Source: Clostridium sp. CAG:921
Lineage (GTDB): Bacteria; Bacillota; Clostridia; TANB77; CAG-465
Assembly (NCBI GenBank): GCA_000433135.1
Contig: HF991974.1
Span: 11,359 to 27,786 of the forward strand
Length of the DNA stretch: 16,428 bases
Reading direction: 5' to 3'
Shown one piece after another: positions 7,016-15,170 of this stretch (position 1 is its first letter; each line of letters opens with the position of its first letter). The position numbers and the translations under genes are program-made. The notes below the pieces were generated by a model that worked only from the letters and a program-made list of their open reading frames with translations, ran no database searches and was not told the origin of the DNA.

Positions 7016-7426
7016 TTACTCACCTTCTACATTATTTTCCTTAGATTCTACGCACAATTTTATTAATTCATCTAACCTAGTTAGATTCCTAGAAACATAC
7101 AAATATCCTACCAATGCTTCTAATCCCGTTGCCTTTTTATATTCAACTACATCAGCATGTTTAGATGTTATTATATTTGTATTTCTACCTCTTTTATATA
7201 TACTTACTTCTTCTTGAGTTAAACTATCCAAAATTTTATCCACAATGCCTGCTTGTGACCTAGCACTAACATAACTTATAGCTTTGTTATGCAATAAGCC
7301 AGCCTTTTCATTACTTTTTGAAGCCAAATATGACCTTATGTACAAGTCATAAACACTATCTCCTATAAATGCGAGTGTCTGCATTGAAACATCTTGTAAG
7401 TCAATTCTTTTTAAATATTCTTCCAT
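7016..7426 (-). CDS. mrnC: Mini-ribonuclease III
   Basis: Mini-III is a dimeric RNase III-fold enzyme without a double-stranded-RNA-binding domain. In Bacillus it trims the ends of 23S rRNA precursors. All 136 residues form the catalytic domain: LAFIGDSVYDLYIR (18-31) with the catalytic Asp at position 23, RGRNTN (79-84), a VEYKKATGLEALVGYLY block (94-110) with Glu 103 in the second acidic cluster, and the final Arg-Leu helix. Length fits the family (~130-145). AGGTGA precedes the ATG and a near-consensus promoter lies upstream. In relatives mrnC often lies near cysS; here it leads a unit with two unknown genes. Confidence 0.95.
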   Translation of the reverse strand: MEEYLKRIDLQDVSMQTLAFIGDSVYDLYIRSYLASKSNEKAGLLHNKAISYVSARSQAGIVDKILDSLTQEEVSIYKRGRNTNIITSKHADVVEYKKATGLEALVGYLYVSRNLTRLDELIKLCVESKENNVEGE

Positions 7427-7447
7427 AAAAGTTCACCTATATAATAT

Positions 7448-7476
7448 ATTATACATAAAATTTAGTGTATTTTCAA
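7448..7476 (-). promoter_or_regulatory. Sigma-A promoter of the mrnC operon
   Basis: On the minus strand TTGAAA (7471-7476), a 17-nt spacer and TATAAT (7448-7453) lie about 20 nt upstream of the mrnC ATG. The leader is therefore very short and leaves little room for a riboswitch. Confidence 0.8.
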
Positions 7477-7738
7477 TAACATCATAAAAATTAACACAAA
7501 TTTTAGCATACTATAAAAATTACTAACTTATGTCTAACTTATTATATAATACCTTAATATAACTATCTAAGTTTCTTTTAGAGTACATTTAAAACTCATA
7601 TAGCTCTTTTTTATAACTTTCACTTTGCTACTTTTTTTGATTTATTCTCATTTATTATTTCTTTAGTACATCTAAATATCCTTCATACATTTTTTATTAT
7701 TAACCTATAGCCTACTGAATTTATATACTAAAAAAATA
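7477..7738. other. Gene-free stretch, possible eroded coding sequence
   Basis: No intact gene is visible between the mrnC promoter and the terminator at 7739-7771. On the minus strand, short pieces in shifting frames look protein-like (for example SESYKKELYEF, then MYSKRNLDSYIKVLYNKLDI before a stop), as expected of an eroded gene. The pieces are too short to name and could be chance in AT-rich DNA. Confidence 0.25.
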
Positions 7739-7771
7739 GCTATGTTAAGTATAATTTTTACTTAACATAGC
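7739..7771 (-). terminator. Terminator of the repeat-bearing charged-protein gene
   Basis: A perfect 12-bp stem (GCTATGTTAAGT at 7739-7750, complement at 7760-7771) has a 9-nt loop. On the minus strand it is followed by a run of seven U after UA. It begins 26 nt past the stop of the 805-residue gene. Confidence 0.8.
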
Positions 7772-7796
7772 AAATTTTAATATTTATAGCTACTTA

Positions 7797-10214
7797 CTAC
7801 ATCACTGGAGCTGTGTCATCCTCACCTTTAGTATCTTGATGTTTCATATTTTCAATATCTTCTGGATTAATTGCGAAATCTTTTATATCTTTTGGATCAA
7901 TTACAAAATCTTTCATTTGCGCAGCAGTAATTTCTGCTTCTTCAATAGAATACGTATAATCCTGCAAGTCATTAATAAGATTTTTTTCTTTATTTTTCTC
8001 TTCTTTAGAGAATTTTTTTTCTTCTGGACTATTTTCTTTTAAATATTTATCATAATCAAGTCCTTCAGATAGGTACATAGTATCAGCCACCTTTGCAACA
8101 CCCATCTCTTCACCACGACTAGCTAATCTTTTTAGCGCCCATTTTTTTAAAAAATTTGTTTTCTTTCCAATATCTTTGAAACTTTCTAAATCATTTTCTC
8201 TAAAATCATAAACTAAATCAAATTTTCTATCTGATTTATACTCAGAATTATCTCTATTTTTTATACTATTTATATACTCCTCTGCTTGATCCTTTGACGC
8301 TTTATTAAGTAATCTATATGCATTTAAATCTAAATGTTTCATATCAGCTCTTGAAAGTCCATATGATGTCCTTATTTCTTTCTTAAGTTTTCTATTTTCA
8401 CGTATAACATCTTTATTATTTGAATTAAGAGTAATGTCTTTTCCACTAACTTTATATATGCCATAAGTTGCATCGCATAATATACTTATTCTTTCTTCCT
8501 CAGCTTCTGCTTTTACAACACCTTCCGTTGCTCCCTCAGGACTTTTTCCTTTTGTTTTCTCCTCTTCACTTTGTCTTTGTAATTCATTTAGCTCATTTTG
8601 GTACTTTTGATATTGTATTTTAACATTTTCAAGTATTTTTTCATATTTATCAATTTCTTTTTGAGTGTTCGCATTTTTAGCATTCTTTGCAAAATCACGA
8701 AGCTTTTCTTCTAATCCTAACATGTTATTTTCTAACTCAATATCATCCCTAAACGCTTGCCCATTTCTTCCTTTTTCCCTATTACGTGCTAATTCTCTTC
8801 TACCTTCTAACGCTTGCATATACATAGAAATATCATCATTTGAAATATTTGCAAACGGTGATTCTGGCTGATTTTCTTTTTGCTCATCATCAATTATTTT
8901 ATTTTCTTCTTGTTCATCATTTACTTGATTTTCTATATTTCTTCTTTCTCTCATTTCATTTATACTATCATTTAAGTCCGCTCTTAATATTGATATATCT
9001 TCTTCATCCATAACGTTACTTGCATAATCCGCATAAAATGACCTAAGGTTTGCCTTCTCTTCTTCAGTCAAATCAGTTTGATTAATAAAATTATTTATGC
9101 TGTTAATCAAATTATTTCTATCTAATTCATTAATTCCGTTTTGTTTTTCTTCAGGTTCCTTTTCATCAGTTGAATCTTCTCTAGTCTCTTCACTTACTTC
9201 AATTTCAGCTGCCTTTTTCGCACCTTCAGAACCTTTTCCCTTTGAATCTACTTCACTTTTTCTTTGTAATTCATTTATCTCATTTTGATATTTTTTATAT
9301 TGTTCTTTAGCCTTTTTAAGTATTTCTTCGTATTTAGCAATTTCTTCTGGAGTATTCGCATTTTTTGCATTCTTTTCAAAATCAAGTAACTGATTTTTTA
9401 AGCTATTTAAGTTATTAGCTAAAGCAAGATTATCATTAAGTTCTTGACCACTTTTACCCTTTAATCTATCAAACGCCAAATTATATCTTCCTTCGATTGC
9501 CTGCATATACATAGAAATATCATCATTTGAAATACTTGCAAACGGTGATTCCATCTGATTTTCTTTTTGATCATCATCAATTATTTTATTTTCTTCTTGT
9601 TCATCATTTACTTGATTTTCTATATTTCTTCTTTCTCTCATTTCATTTATACTATCATTTAATTCTGCTCTTAATATTGCTATATCTTTTTCATCCATAA
9701 CGCTACTTGCATAATCCGTATAAAATGACCTAAGATTTGCCTTTTCTTCTTCAGTCAAATCAGTTTGATTAATAAAATTATTTACATTATTAATCAAATT
9801 GTTTCTTGCATCATCACTAATTCCTTTTGAGACATTTTCTTGCTGAGCCTCTTGTTTTTTTGCCTTTTCCGCTGCTAATTTTACAGCTCTTGGGCTTATT
9901 CCATAATACTCTTGTTGAATTATTCCTTGCATTCTTGCATTAATACTTTCCCTTTCAGCATCACTTTTAGCAGCTTTAATTTCATCTTCATACGAATCTA
10001 TAAATTTCAATTTGTTTTGCAAATTCTCTATTGCTTGATGACTTTTGTCCGCTTCACCCCTATAATTTGCACTTTTCACACGTTTCTGAGCTTTTCCATC
10101 TGCTCTATTTCTTTCCATTGCTGGTAAATCTCTTAATATTTTCCTTTGTTCTCTAATCTTTTTATTTATACTCTCTATCATCTTTTCTTTCATTTCATCT
10201 GTTAACGGTTCCAT
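7797..10214 (-). CDS. Large charged coiled-coil-like protein with internal duplication, unknown
   Basis: I recognise no family for this 805-residue protein. It has no signal peptide or membrane helix and is dominated by Glu, Lys, Asn and Gln. Domains by eye: a helical charged head (1-130), repeat A (~137-332), an acidic linker (~333-365), repeat B (~366-562), a non-repeated region with a more globular look (~573-728, starting ISILCDATYGIYKVSGKDI), and an acidic tail. The tail holds a 10-residue tandem motif, DFVIDPKDIK/DFAINPEDIE (~769-788). Each long repeat opens with NNLIN..NNFINQTDLTEEEKANLRSFY and contains SPFA(S/N)ISNDDISMYMQA. The start chosen is the ATG at 10214, because AGAGGAG lies eight nt away; a GTG two codons upstream at 10220 is only two nt from it. 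The gene is monocistronic, with its own promoter and terminator. It could be a structural, surface or secreted coiled-coil protein; this is unproven. Confidence 0.75.
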   Translation of the reverse strand: MEPLTDEMKEKMIESINKKIREQRKILRDLPAMERNRADGKAQKRVKSANYRGEADKSHQAIENLQNKLKFIDSYEDEIKAAKSDAERESINARMQGIIQQEYYGISPRAVKLAAEKAKKQEAQQENVSKGISDDARNNLINNVNNFINQTDLTEEEKANLRSFYTDYASSVMDEKDIAILRAELNDSINEMRERRNIENQVNDEQEENKIIDDDQKENQMESPFASISNDDISMYMQAIEGRYNLAFDRLKGKSGQELNDNLALANNLNSLKNQLLDFEKNAKNANTPEEIAKYEEILKKAKEQYKKYQNEINELQRKSEVDSKGKGSEGAKKAAEIEVSEETREDSTDEKEPEEKQNGINELDRNNLINSINNFINQTDLTEEEKANLRSFYADYASNVMDEEDISILRADLNDSINEMRERRNIENQVNDEQEENKIIDDEQKENQPESPFANISNDDISMYMQALEGRRELARNREKGRNGQAFRDDIELENNMLGLEEKLRDFAKNAKNANTQKEIDKYEKILENVKIQYQKYQNELNELQRQSEEEKTKGKSPEGATEGVVKAEAEEERISILCDATYGIYKVSGKDITLNSNNKDVIRENRKLKKEIRTSYGLSRADMKHLDLNAYRLLNKASKDQAEEYINSIKNRDNSEYKSDRKFDLVYDFRENDLESFKDIGKKTNFLKKWALKRLASRGEEMGVAKVADTMYLSEGLDYDKYLKENSPEEKKFSKEEKNKEKNLINDLQDYTYSIEEAEITAAQMKDFVIDPKDIKDFAINPEDIENMKHQDTKGEDDTAPVM
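8529..9119 (-). repeat. Internal repeat copy B of the charged protein
   Basis: This is the second, C-terminal copy of a ~196-residue unit, offset 229-230 residues from copy A. The first part (RNNLIN to ISMYMQALEGR) is nearly identical to copy A, while the following ~50 residues diverge strongly before converging again at KNAKNANT and YQNELNELQR. The block 8884-8975 is identical over 92 bp to 9571-9662. Confidence 0.85.
9219..9806 (-). repeat. Internal repeat copy A of the charged protein
   Basis: This is the first, N-terminal copy of the unit described for 8529-9119. It is separated from copy B by an acidic linker (EVSEETREDSTDEKEPEEK). The shared 92-bp block at 9571-9662 codes for the DSINEMRERRNIENQVNDEQ region. 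Confidence 0.85.
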
Positions 10215-10233
10215 ATACACTACTCCTCTTAAT

Positions 10234-10249
10234 TCTAATATATATTAGA
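10234..10249. repeat. Palindrome at the promoter of the charged-protein gene
   Basis: TCTAATATATATTAGA is a perfect 16-bp palindrome. It starts at the last base of the -10 box and covers the expected transcription start, an ideal operator position. Its AT content makes chance occurrence possible. Confidence 0.45.
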
Positions 10250-10278
10250 TTATACAATCTTTGTATAAAAAATTTCAA
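10249..10278 (-). promoter_or_regulatory. Sigma-A promoter of the charged-protein gene
   Basis: On the minus strand TTGAAA (10273-10278), an 18-nt spacer and TATAAT (10249-10254) lie about 35 nt upstream of the ATG at 10214. It immediately precedes the 16-bp palindrome. Confidence 0.75.
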
Positions 10279-10376
10279 CCCTATTTCAAGCTTTTTTATC
10301 CATTTATTAAAAATGATAATTATTTTTAATAATAATGTAACATTTTTGTAAACTTTAATTTTTTAAGCACATAAAA

Positions 10377-10412
10377 AAGCCTAAGTAAAATATTTAAACT
10401 TTACCTAAGCTT
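10377..10412 (-). terminator. groES-groEL terminator
   Basis: The arms at 10377-10389 and 10400-10412 pair over 13 positions. In minus-strand RNA all pairs form, two of them as G-U wobbles, whereas plus-strand RNA would have two A/C mismatches. The hairpin therefore fits only the groEL direction. It is followed by a U-run (from 10373-10378). Confidence 0.85.
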
Positions 10413-10458
10413 ATATTATTATATATAAATATAACAGTGTCAACTAATAATAAATTTA

Positions 10459-12105
<1,647 letters not shown>

Positions 12106-12108
12106 TTA

Positions 12109-12396
12109 TTAATCTTCAACTATTGCAAGCACATCACTTTGCTTAACAATTATATAATCTTCATTTTCGTATTTTATTTCAGTTCCAGCGTATTTAGAGC
12201 ATACTACTCTATCTCCAATTTTTAAATTCATCACAATTTCATTTCCATTTTCATCTTTTCCACCAGGTCCAACAGCTACTACTTCGGCAATTGAAGACTT
12301 CTCCTTTGATGAACTTGGTAAAACTATACCACTTTTTGTTGTTTCCTCTATTTGCGTAAGCTTTAATACAACTCTATCACTTAATGGTTTTAACAT
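12109..12396 (-). CDS. groS: Co-chaperonin GroES
   Basis: GroES is the heptameric lid that caps GroEL. The 95-residue form starting MLKPLSDRVV matches the family, with the mobile loop EETTKSGIVLP (17-27) and the roof-loop region at GKDENGNEI. A longer frame opening at 12426 adds ten residues (MSAKNLEVFL), but it would run through the CIRCE operator and has no ribosome binding site. The ATG at 12396 has GGAGG eight nt upstream and is therefore chosen. First gene of the groES-groEL operon, repressed through CIRCE by HrcA; hrcA is not in this window. Confidence 0.96.
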   Translation of the reverse strand: MLKPLSDRVVLKLTQIEETTKSGIVLPSSSKEKSSIAEVVAVGPGGKDENGNEIVMNLKIGDRVVCSKYAGTEIKYENEDYIIVKQSDVLAIVED

Positions 12397-12415
12397 TAAA
12401 AACACCTCCAAATTT

Positions 12416-12442
12416 TTAGCACTCACTTTATTTAAGTGCTAA
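12416..12442 (-). promoter_or_regulatory. CIRCE operator (HrcA binding site)
   Basis: TTAGCACTC (12416-12424), nine spacer bases, then AAGTGCTAA (12434-12442) match the consensus TTAGCACTC-N9-GAGTGCTAA with a single difference. It lies between the groES promoter and the groES start, covering the expected transcription start, so HrcA binding would block initiation and release on heat or misfolding stress. Confidence 0.95.
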
Positions 12443-12446
12443 AAGT

Positions 12447-12475
12447 ATTATAGCACAATTATATTAAACTAGCAA
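12447..12475 (-). promoter_or_regulatory. Sigma-A promoter of groES-groEL
   Basis: On the minus strand TTGCTA (12470-12475), a 17-nt spacer and TATAAT (12447-12452) lie directly upstream of the CIRCE operator. No other heat-shock element is visible. Confidence 0.8.
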
Positions 12476-12577
12476 GCAAAAAATTCATTATACACACAAA
12501 TTTCACATTATTATCAAATTATGTACTAGTAATGTCTAAAAAATAGTTTCATAATTTAATTTTATATATTTATTACG

Positions 12578-12606
12578 TTGACTGTTCTAAAATAAAATGT
12601 TATAAT
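12578..12606 (+). promoter_or_regulatory. Strong extended -10 promoter of the 84/148-residue gene pair
   Basis: TTGACT (12578-12583), a 17-nt spacer and TATAAT (12601-12606), with TG one base before the -10 box, form a near-ideal sigma-A promoter. Transcription would start near 12613, giving a leader of about 120 nt that contains a second AGGAGG and a short ORF. Confidence 0.85.
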
Positions 12607-12657
12607 CTTCTATGGTATTTTTTTTTTATTTATTTAAAAATTTAAATAATAGGAGGT

Positions 12658-12681
12658 ATGAAAAATATGAGACTTCATTAA
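12658..12681 (+). CDS. Possible short leader ORF (MKNMRLH or MRLH)
   Basis: A full AGGAGG (12651-12656) precedes two in-frame ATGs at 12658 (one nt away, too close) and 12667 (ten nt away). Either frame ends at TAA 12679-12681, encoding at most seven residues. It lies in the 5' leader of the 84-residue gene, whose own AGGAGG is about 40 nt further on. It may be a translated leader peptide that affects downstream expression, or a remnant ribosome binding site. No attenuator hairpin is obvious between it and the next gene. Confidence 0.3.
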   Translation: MKNMRLH

Positions 12682-12734
12682 TTGTAATTAAATACTTAAG
12701 CAATAATATTAAAGTTTAGGAGGTAGCACAATTT

Positions 12735-12989
12735 ATGTTAAATGCATCTAATTTCAAAGTTGATAATGAAGATGTACCAACAAAAACAACTTTAAGAAGT
12801 TTTACACAAAATGCAATTATACCGATTAATCCAGTGGAAAATGGAGTTATCAATTTAGTACTTTGTACATATGCTAACTTTGAAAAAATAATCTTATTTC
12901 CTTATAGTGAAATAATGATAGGAAATGAATATGGACATTTGCCCAAACTATACTTAAAAGATGTAAATTATATTGGAATTGTTAAATGA
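12735..12989 (+). CDS. Hypothetical protein, 84 residues
   Basis: No family is recognised. The protein is small, soluble-looking and alternates hydrophobic strands (AIIPIN, GVINLVLCTYANFEKIILFPYSEIMIG, LYLKDVNYIGIVK), suggesting a small beta-rich fold. There is no signal peptide or membrane helix. AGGAGG lies eight nt before the ATG, behind a strong promoter. Its stop overlaps an ATG of the next frame (ATGA at 12986-12989), and the downstream ribosome binding site spans its end, so the two genes are translationally coupled and probably act together. Confidence 0.65.
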   Translation: MLNASNFKVDNEDVPTKTTLRSFTQNAIIPINPVENGVINLVLCTYANFEKIILFPYSEIMIGNEYGHLPKLYLKDVNYIGIVK

Positions 12990-13000
12990 GGAGATTTGTT

Positions 13001-13447
13001 ATGTTTAAGTTTTTTAGACGCACAAAAAAAACTAGTGGATTAAAACTTATAGATGGATTAAAATTTGAAAAGGTCAAGCCACATTATCAAGCTTTTTTTA
13101 ATGAAATCGATAGCCTACTTAAAGATGAAGGTTTTGAGAATATCTATAATATAGAGTATGATTTTATACCTATATTTAAGTTTGAAGGACTTCTTCCAGT
13201 TTTGATGAGTAAAACCATTTCAAAGAAAAATTCAAAGACACTAGATATTAAGTCTTTTTCAGTACTTTTTTGTACGACAAAACAATTAGAAATATTAACC
13301 CAAAACAAACATACACCAATTTATACTTCACTATATCATTATTATTTCGATACTCTTTCATTTAGTAAAATTGATTTTCTTTGTATTGCTGATACTAATG
13401 AAGTTATATGGCTAACAAAAAAAAGATCTAAACGTTTGCTTATATAA
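13001..13447 (+). CDS. Hypothetical protein, 148 residues
   Basis: No family is recognised. The sequence opens with a basic MFKFFRRTKK, followed by a mixed alpha/beta-looking body with many aromatic residues (PHYQAFFNEIDSLL, YDFIPIFKFEGLLPVL, YTSLYHYYFDTLSFSKIDFLCIAD) and ends in KKRSKRLLI. The ends are strongly basic. There is no clear transmembrane segment. An upstream ATG at 12986 would overlap the previous stop, but GAGGAG (12988-12993) is seven nt from the ATG at 13001, so that start is preferred. It forms an operon with the 84-residue gene and ends at a strong bidirectional terminator. Confidence 0.65.
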   Translation: MFKFFRRTKKTSGLKLIDGLKFEKVKPHYQAFFNEIDSLLKDEGFENIYNIEYDFIPIFKFEGLLPVLMSKTISKKNSKTLDIKSFSVLFCTTKQLEILTQNKHTPIYTSLYHYYFDTLSFSKIDFLCIADTNEVIWLTKKRSKRLLI

Positions 13448-13491
13448 ACATCTTGCCACAGGCATTAACTTATTTTTTCAAAAAATCATAT

Positions 13492-13535
13492 AAAAATAAG
13501 ACTTAAAGTATAATTAAGCTTTAAGTCTTATTTTT
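13492..13535. terminator. Bidirectional terminator between the unknown pair and scpA
   Basis: A perfect 17-bp stem (13492-13508 with 13519-13535) has a 10-nt loop and A/T feet on both sides. It serves the plus-strand pair and the minus-strand recA-scpA run. Confidence 0.88.
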
Positions 13536-13590
13536 TATTTTTAATTAACATTTTTTCAAAAATTTATCATTAAAAACTACTATTTTAATA

Positions 13591-14391
13591 CTATTCTAAA
13601 ATATCTTCCAAATTTATTTTAAAGTCCTCATCTTCCTTTTTTGAAACATTTATATCTGAAAATAAATAATTTTGCTCTATATCAACTTTTTTCAATTTAC
13701 TCAATTCAAGTACACCTAAAAATGCAGTAGCAACTTCTATATTATCACATTTTTGAGGGTTAAACATATTATTAAATACTAGTGTTTCGTTATTGTTTAA
13801 ATAATTTACAATTTGATTTACTTTGTCTTTTATTGTTATCTTTTCATATATTGCTATTTTTTCTATTTCTTCTGCCTTCTTATTTATTTTGTTAGCATTT
13901 TTTTGTAATATTCCAGTATATAATTCAAACAATATATTTTTATCAATATTTTCACCAGTATACTCTACCTTTTTTTCAAATTTAATTTTTTCAAAAGATT
14001 TCGAAAAGGAACCAAAACCGGATTTATACAACTCTGCAATTACACCAGAAATTTGCTTATATTTTTTATATTCAATAATTCTATTTATAATATCTTCCTC
14101 ATTTATTGTTTCCTCATCTTCATCTTTTGGCTCTAATTCTGGTAATAGTTTTCTTGCTTTTATATCAAGTAAAGTAGCCGCCATAACTATAAATTCAGAT
14201 GTGACTTCTATATTATTTTCTGTCATTTCATTTATATAAGAGACATATTCATCTGTTAGCTTACTTATCGATATATCAAATATATTCATTTTATTTTTTG
14301 ATATCAAATATAAAAGTAAATCAAGTGGACCTTCAAAATTTTGTAAAACAAATTTATATTTAGGTCTATTATTAAGTATAATATCTTGCAT
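13591..14391 (-). CDS. scpA: Segregation and condensation protein A
   Basis: ScpA is the kleisin of the bacterial SMC-ScpAB condensin. Its N-terminal helices bind the SMC neck, its middle binds an ScpB dimer and its C-terminal winged helix binds the SMC head. The 266 residues show the characteristic FEGPLDLLLYLISKNKMNIFDISISKLTDEY (about 19-49) and FIVMAATLLDIKARKLLPE (67-85). The C-terminal helix-turn block is VATAFLGVLELSKLKKVDIEQ. Length is normal (~250). AAGGAG is seven nt before the ATG and overlaps the deoD stop, so it is translationally coupled to deoD. Normally scpB follows; here the next thing is a terminator and convergent genes. Confidence 0.94.
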   Translation of the reverse strand: MQDIILNNRPKYKFVLQNFEGPLDLLLYLISKNKMNIFDISISKLTDEYVSYINEMTENNIEVTSEFIVMAATLLDIKARKLLPELEPKDEDEETINEEDIINRIIEYKKYKQISGVIAELYKSGFGSFSKSFEKIKFEKKVEYTGENIDKNILFELYTGILQKNANKINKKAEEIEKIAIYEKITIKDKVNQIVNYLNNNETLVFNNMFNPQKCDNIEVATAFLGVLELSKLKKVDIEQNYLFSDINVSKKEDEDFKINLEDILE

Positions 14392-14401
14392 ATCAAGCTC
14401 C

Positions 14402-15139
14402 TTATTTTTCTATTTCATATGCTGTATCAAGTGCAAGTTCAATCATTTCTTTTAAACCTTCTTGTCTTTTATTAGAACTAACAGATTTTCCTAAAATTAT
14501 GTTATCTGTTACAGTAAACATAGCAATAGCACGCTTTTTAGTAATCATAGCATTAGCATAAAGTGCTAATGTTTCCATTTCAACACCAAGTACATCAAGC
14601 CTAGATATATCTTTTAATATAGATTTATCCTGATAAAATGTATCAGAAGTAAAAATTTCACCAATCTTAATCTTTACATTTTTCTTTGCAGCTACACTTT
14701 CAACTTTTTCCAAAAGTCTAATTGAAGACATAGGATAATCTTCAATTTCATTTGAAACTAAAAAATTAGAATCCGTATCTACGGTTTGCGCAACAATTAT
14801 ATCGCCTAGTTCTACTGATTTTGCAGTATCACTAGCATTTTCATTTGAAAGCGAACCAGCACTTCCAATCCTTATTATATTGTCTACGTCATATCCTTCA
14901 AATAGTTCTCTAGAGTATATTGCCATTGATGGAATTCCCATTCCACTGCCTTGAACTGATATTCTTGTACCTTTATAGTTTCCTGTAAATCCAAGCATAT
15001 TTCTTACCTCGTTATAGCATACAACATCTGTTAAATATGTATCAGCAATAAATTTAGCACGAAGTGGATCACCTGGCATTAAAACAGTGTTAGCAACATC
15101 ACCAATTTTTGCATTATTATGCGGTGTCGGAACTTTCAT
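14402..15139 (-). CDS. deoD: DeoD-type purine nucleoside phosphorylase
   Basis: The enzyme splits purine (deoxy)ribonucleosides with phosphate to base and pentose-1-phosphate for purine salvage. It starts MKVPTPHN with the substrate-site His 7, then LMPGDPLRAKF with phosphate-binding Gly 23 and Arg 27. R90-IGSAG completes the phosphate site, VEMET (186-190) binds the nucleoside and Asp 212 in TVTDNI is the base-activating residue. It is 245 residues against ~235 for the family; the excess lies around NENASDTAKS (100-109). AGGAGG precedes the ATG. It lies 31 nt after recX and overlaps the scpA ribosome binding site, placing a salvage enzyme inside a DNA-maintenance run. Confidence 0.95.
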   Translation of the reverse strand: MKVPTPHNNAKIGDVANTVLMPGDPLRAKFIADTYLTDVVCYNEVRNMLGFTGNYKGTRISVQGSGMGIPSMAIYSRELFEGYDVDNIIRIGSAGSLSNENASDTAKSVELGDIIVAQTVDTDSNFLVSNEIEDYPMSSIRLLEKVESVAAKKNVKIKIGEIFTSDTFYQDKSILKDISRLDVLGVEMETLALYANAMITKKRAIAMFTVTDNIILGKSVSSNKRQEGLKEMIELALDTAYEIEK

Positions 15140-15170
15140 ATATAATACCTCCTAAAAAAATAATTTTTAT

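Noticed and set aside
6600..7217. 205-residue plus-strand reading frame
   Set aside because: It is antisense to the 183-residue gene and mrnC, with a Phe/Ser/Ile-rich composition typical of the complement of Lys/Glu-rich genes.
10311..10330. Fur-box-like TGATAATTATTTTTA upstream of the charged-protein promoter
   Set aside because: Only the first half fits a 7-1-7 Fur pattern, and AT-rich DNA gives such matches often.
12397..12426. Ten-residue N-terminal extension of GroES
   Set aside because: It would be translated through the CIRCE operator and lacks a ribosome binding site; the canonical MLKPL start has one.
13823..14239. 138-residue plus-strand reading frame
   Set aside because: It is antisense to scpA and has no ribosome binding site or recognisable domain.
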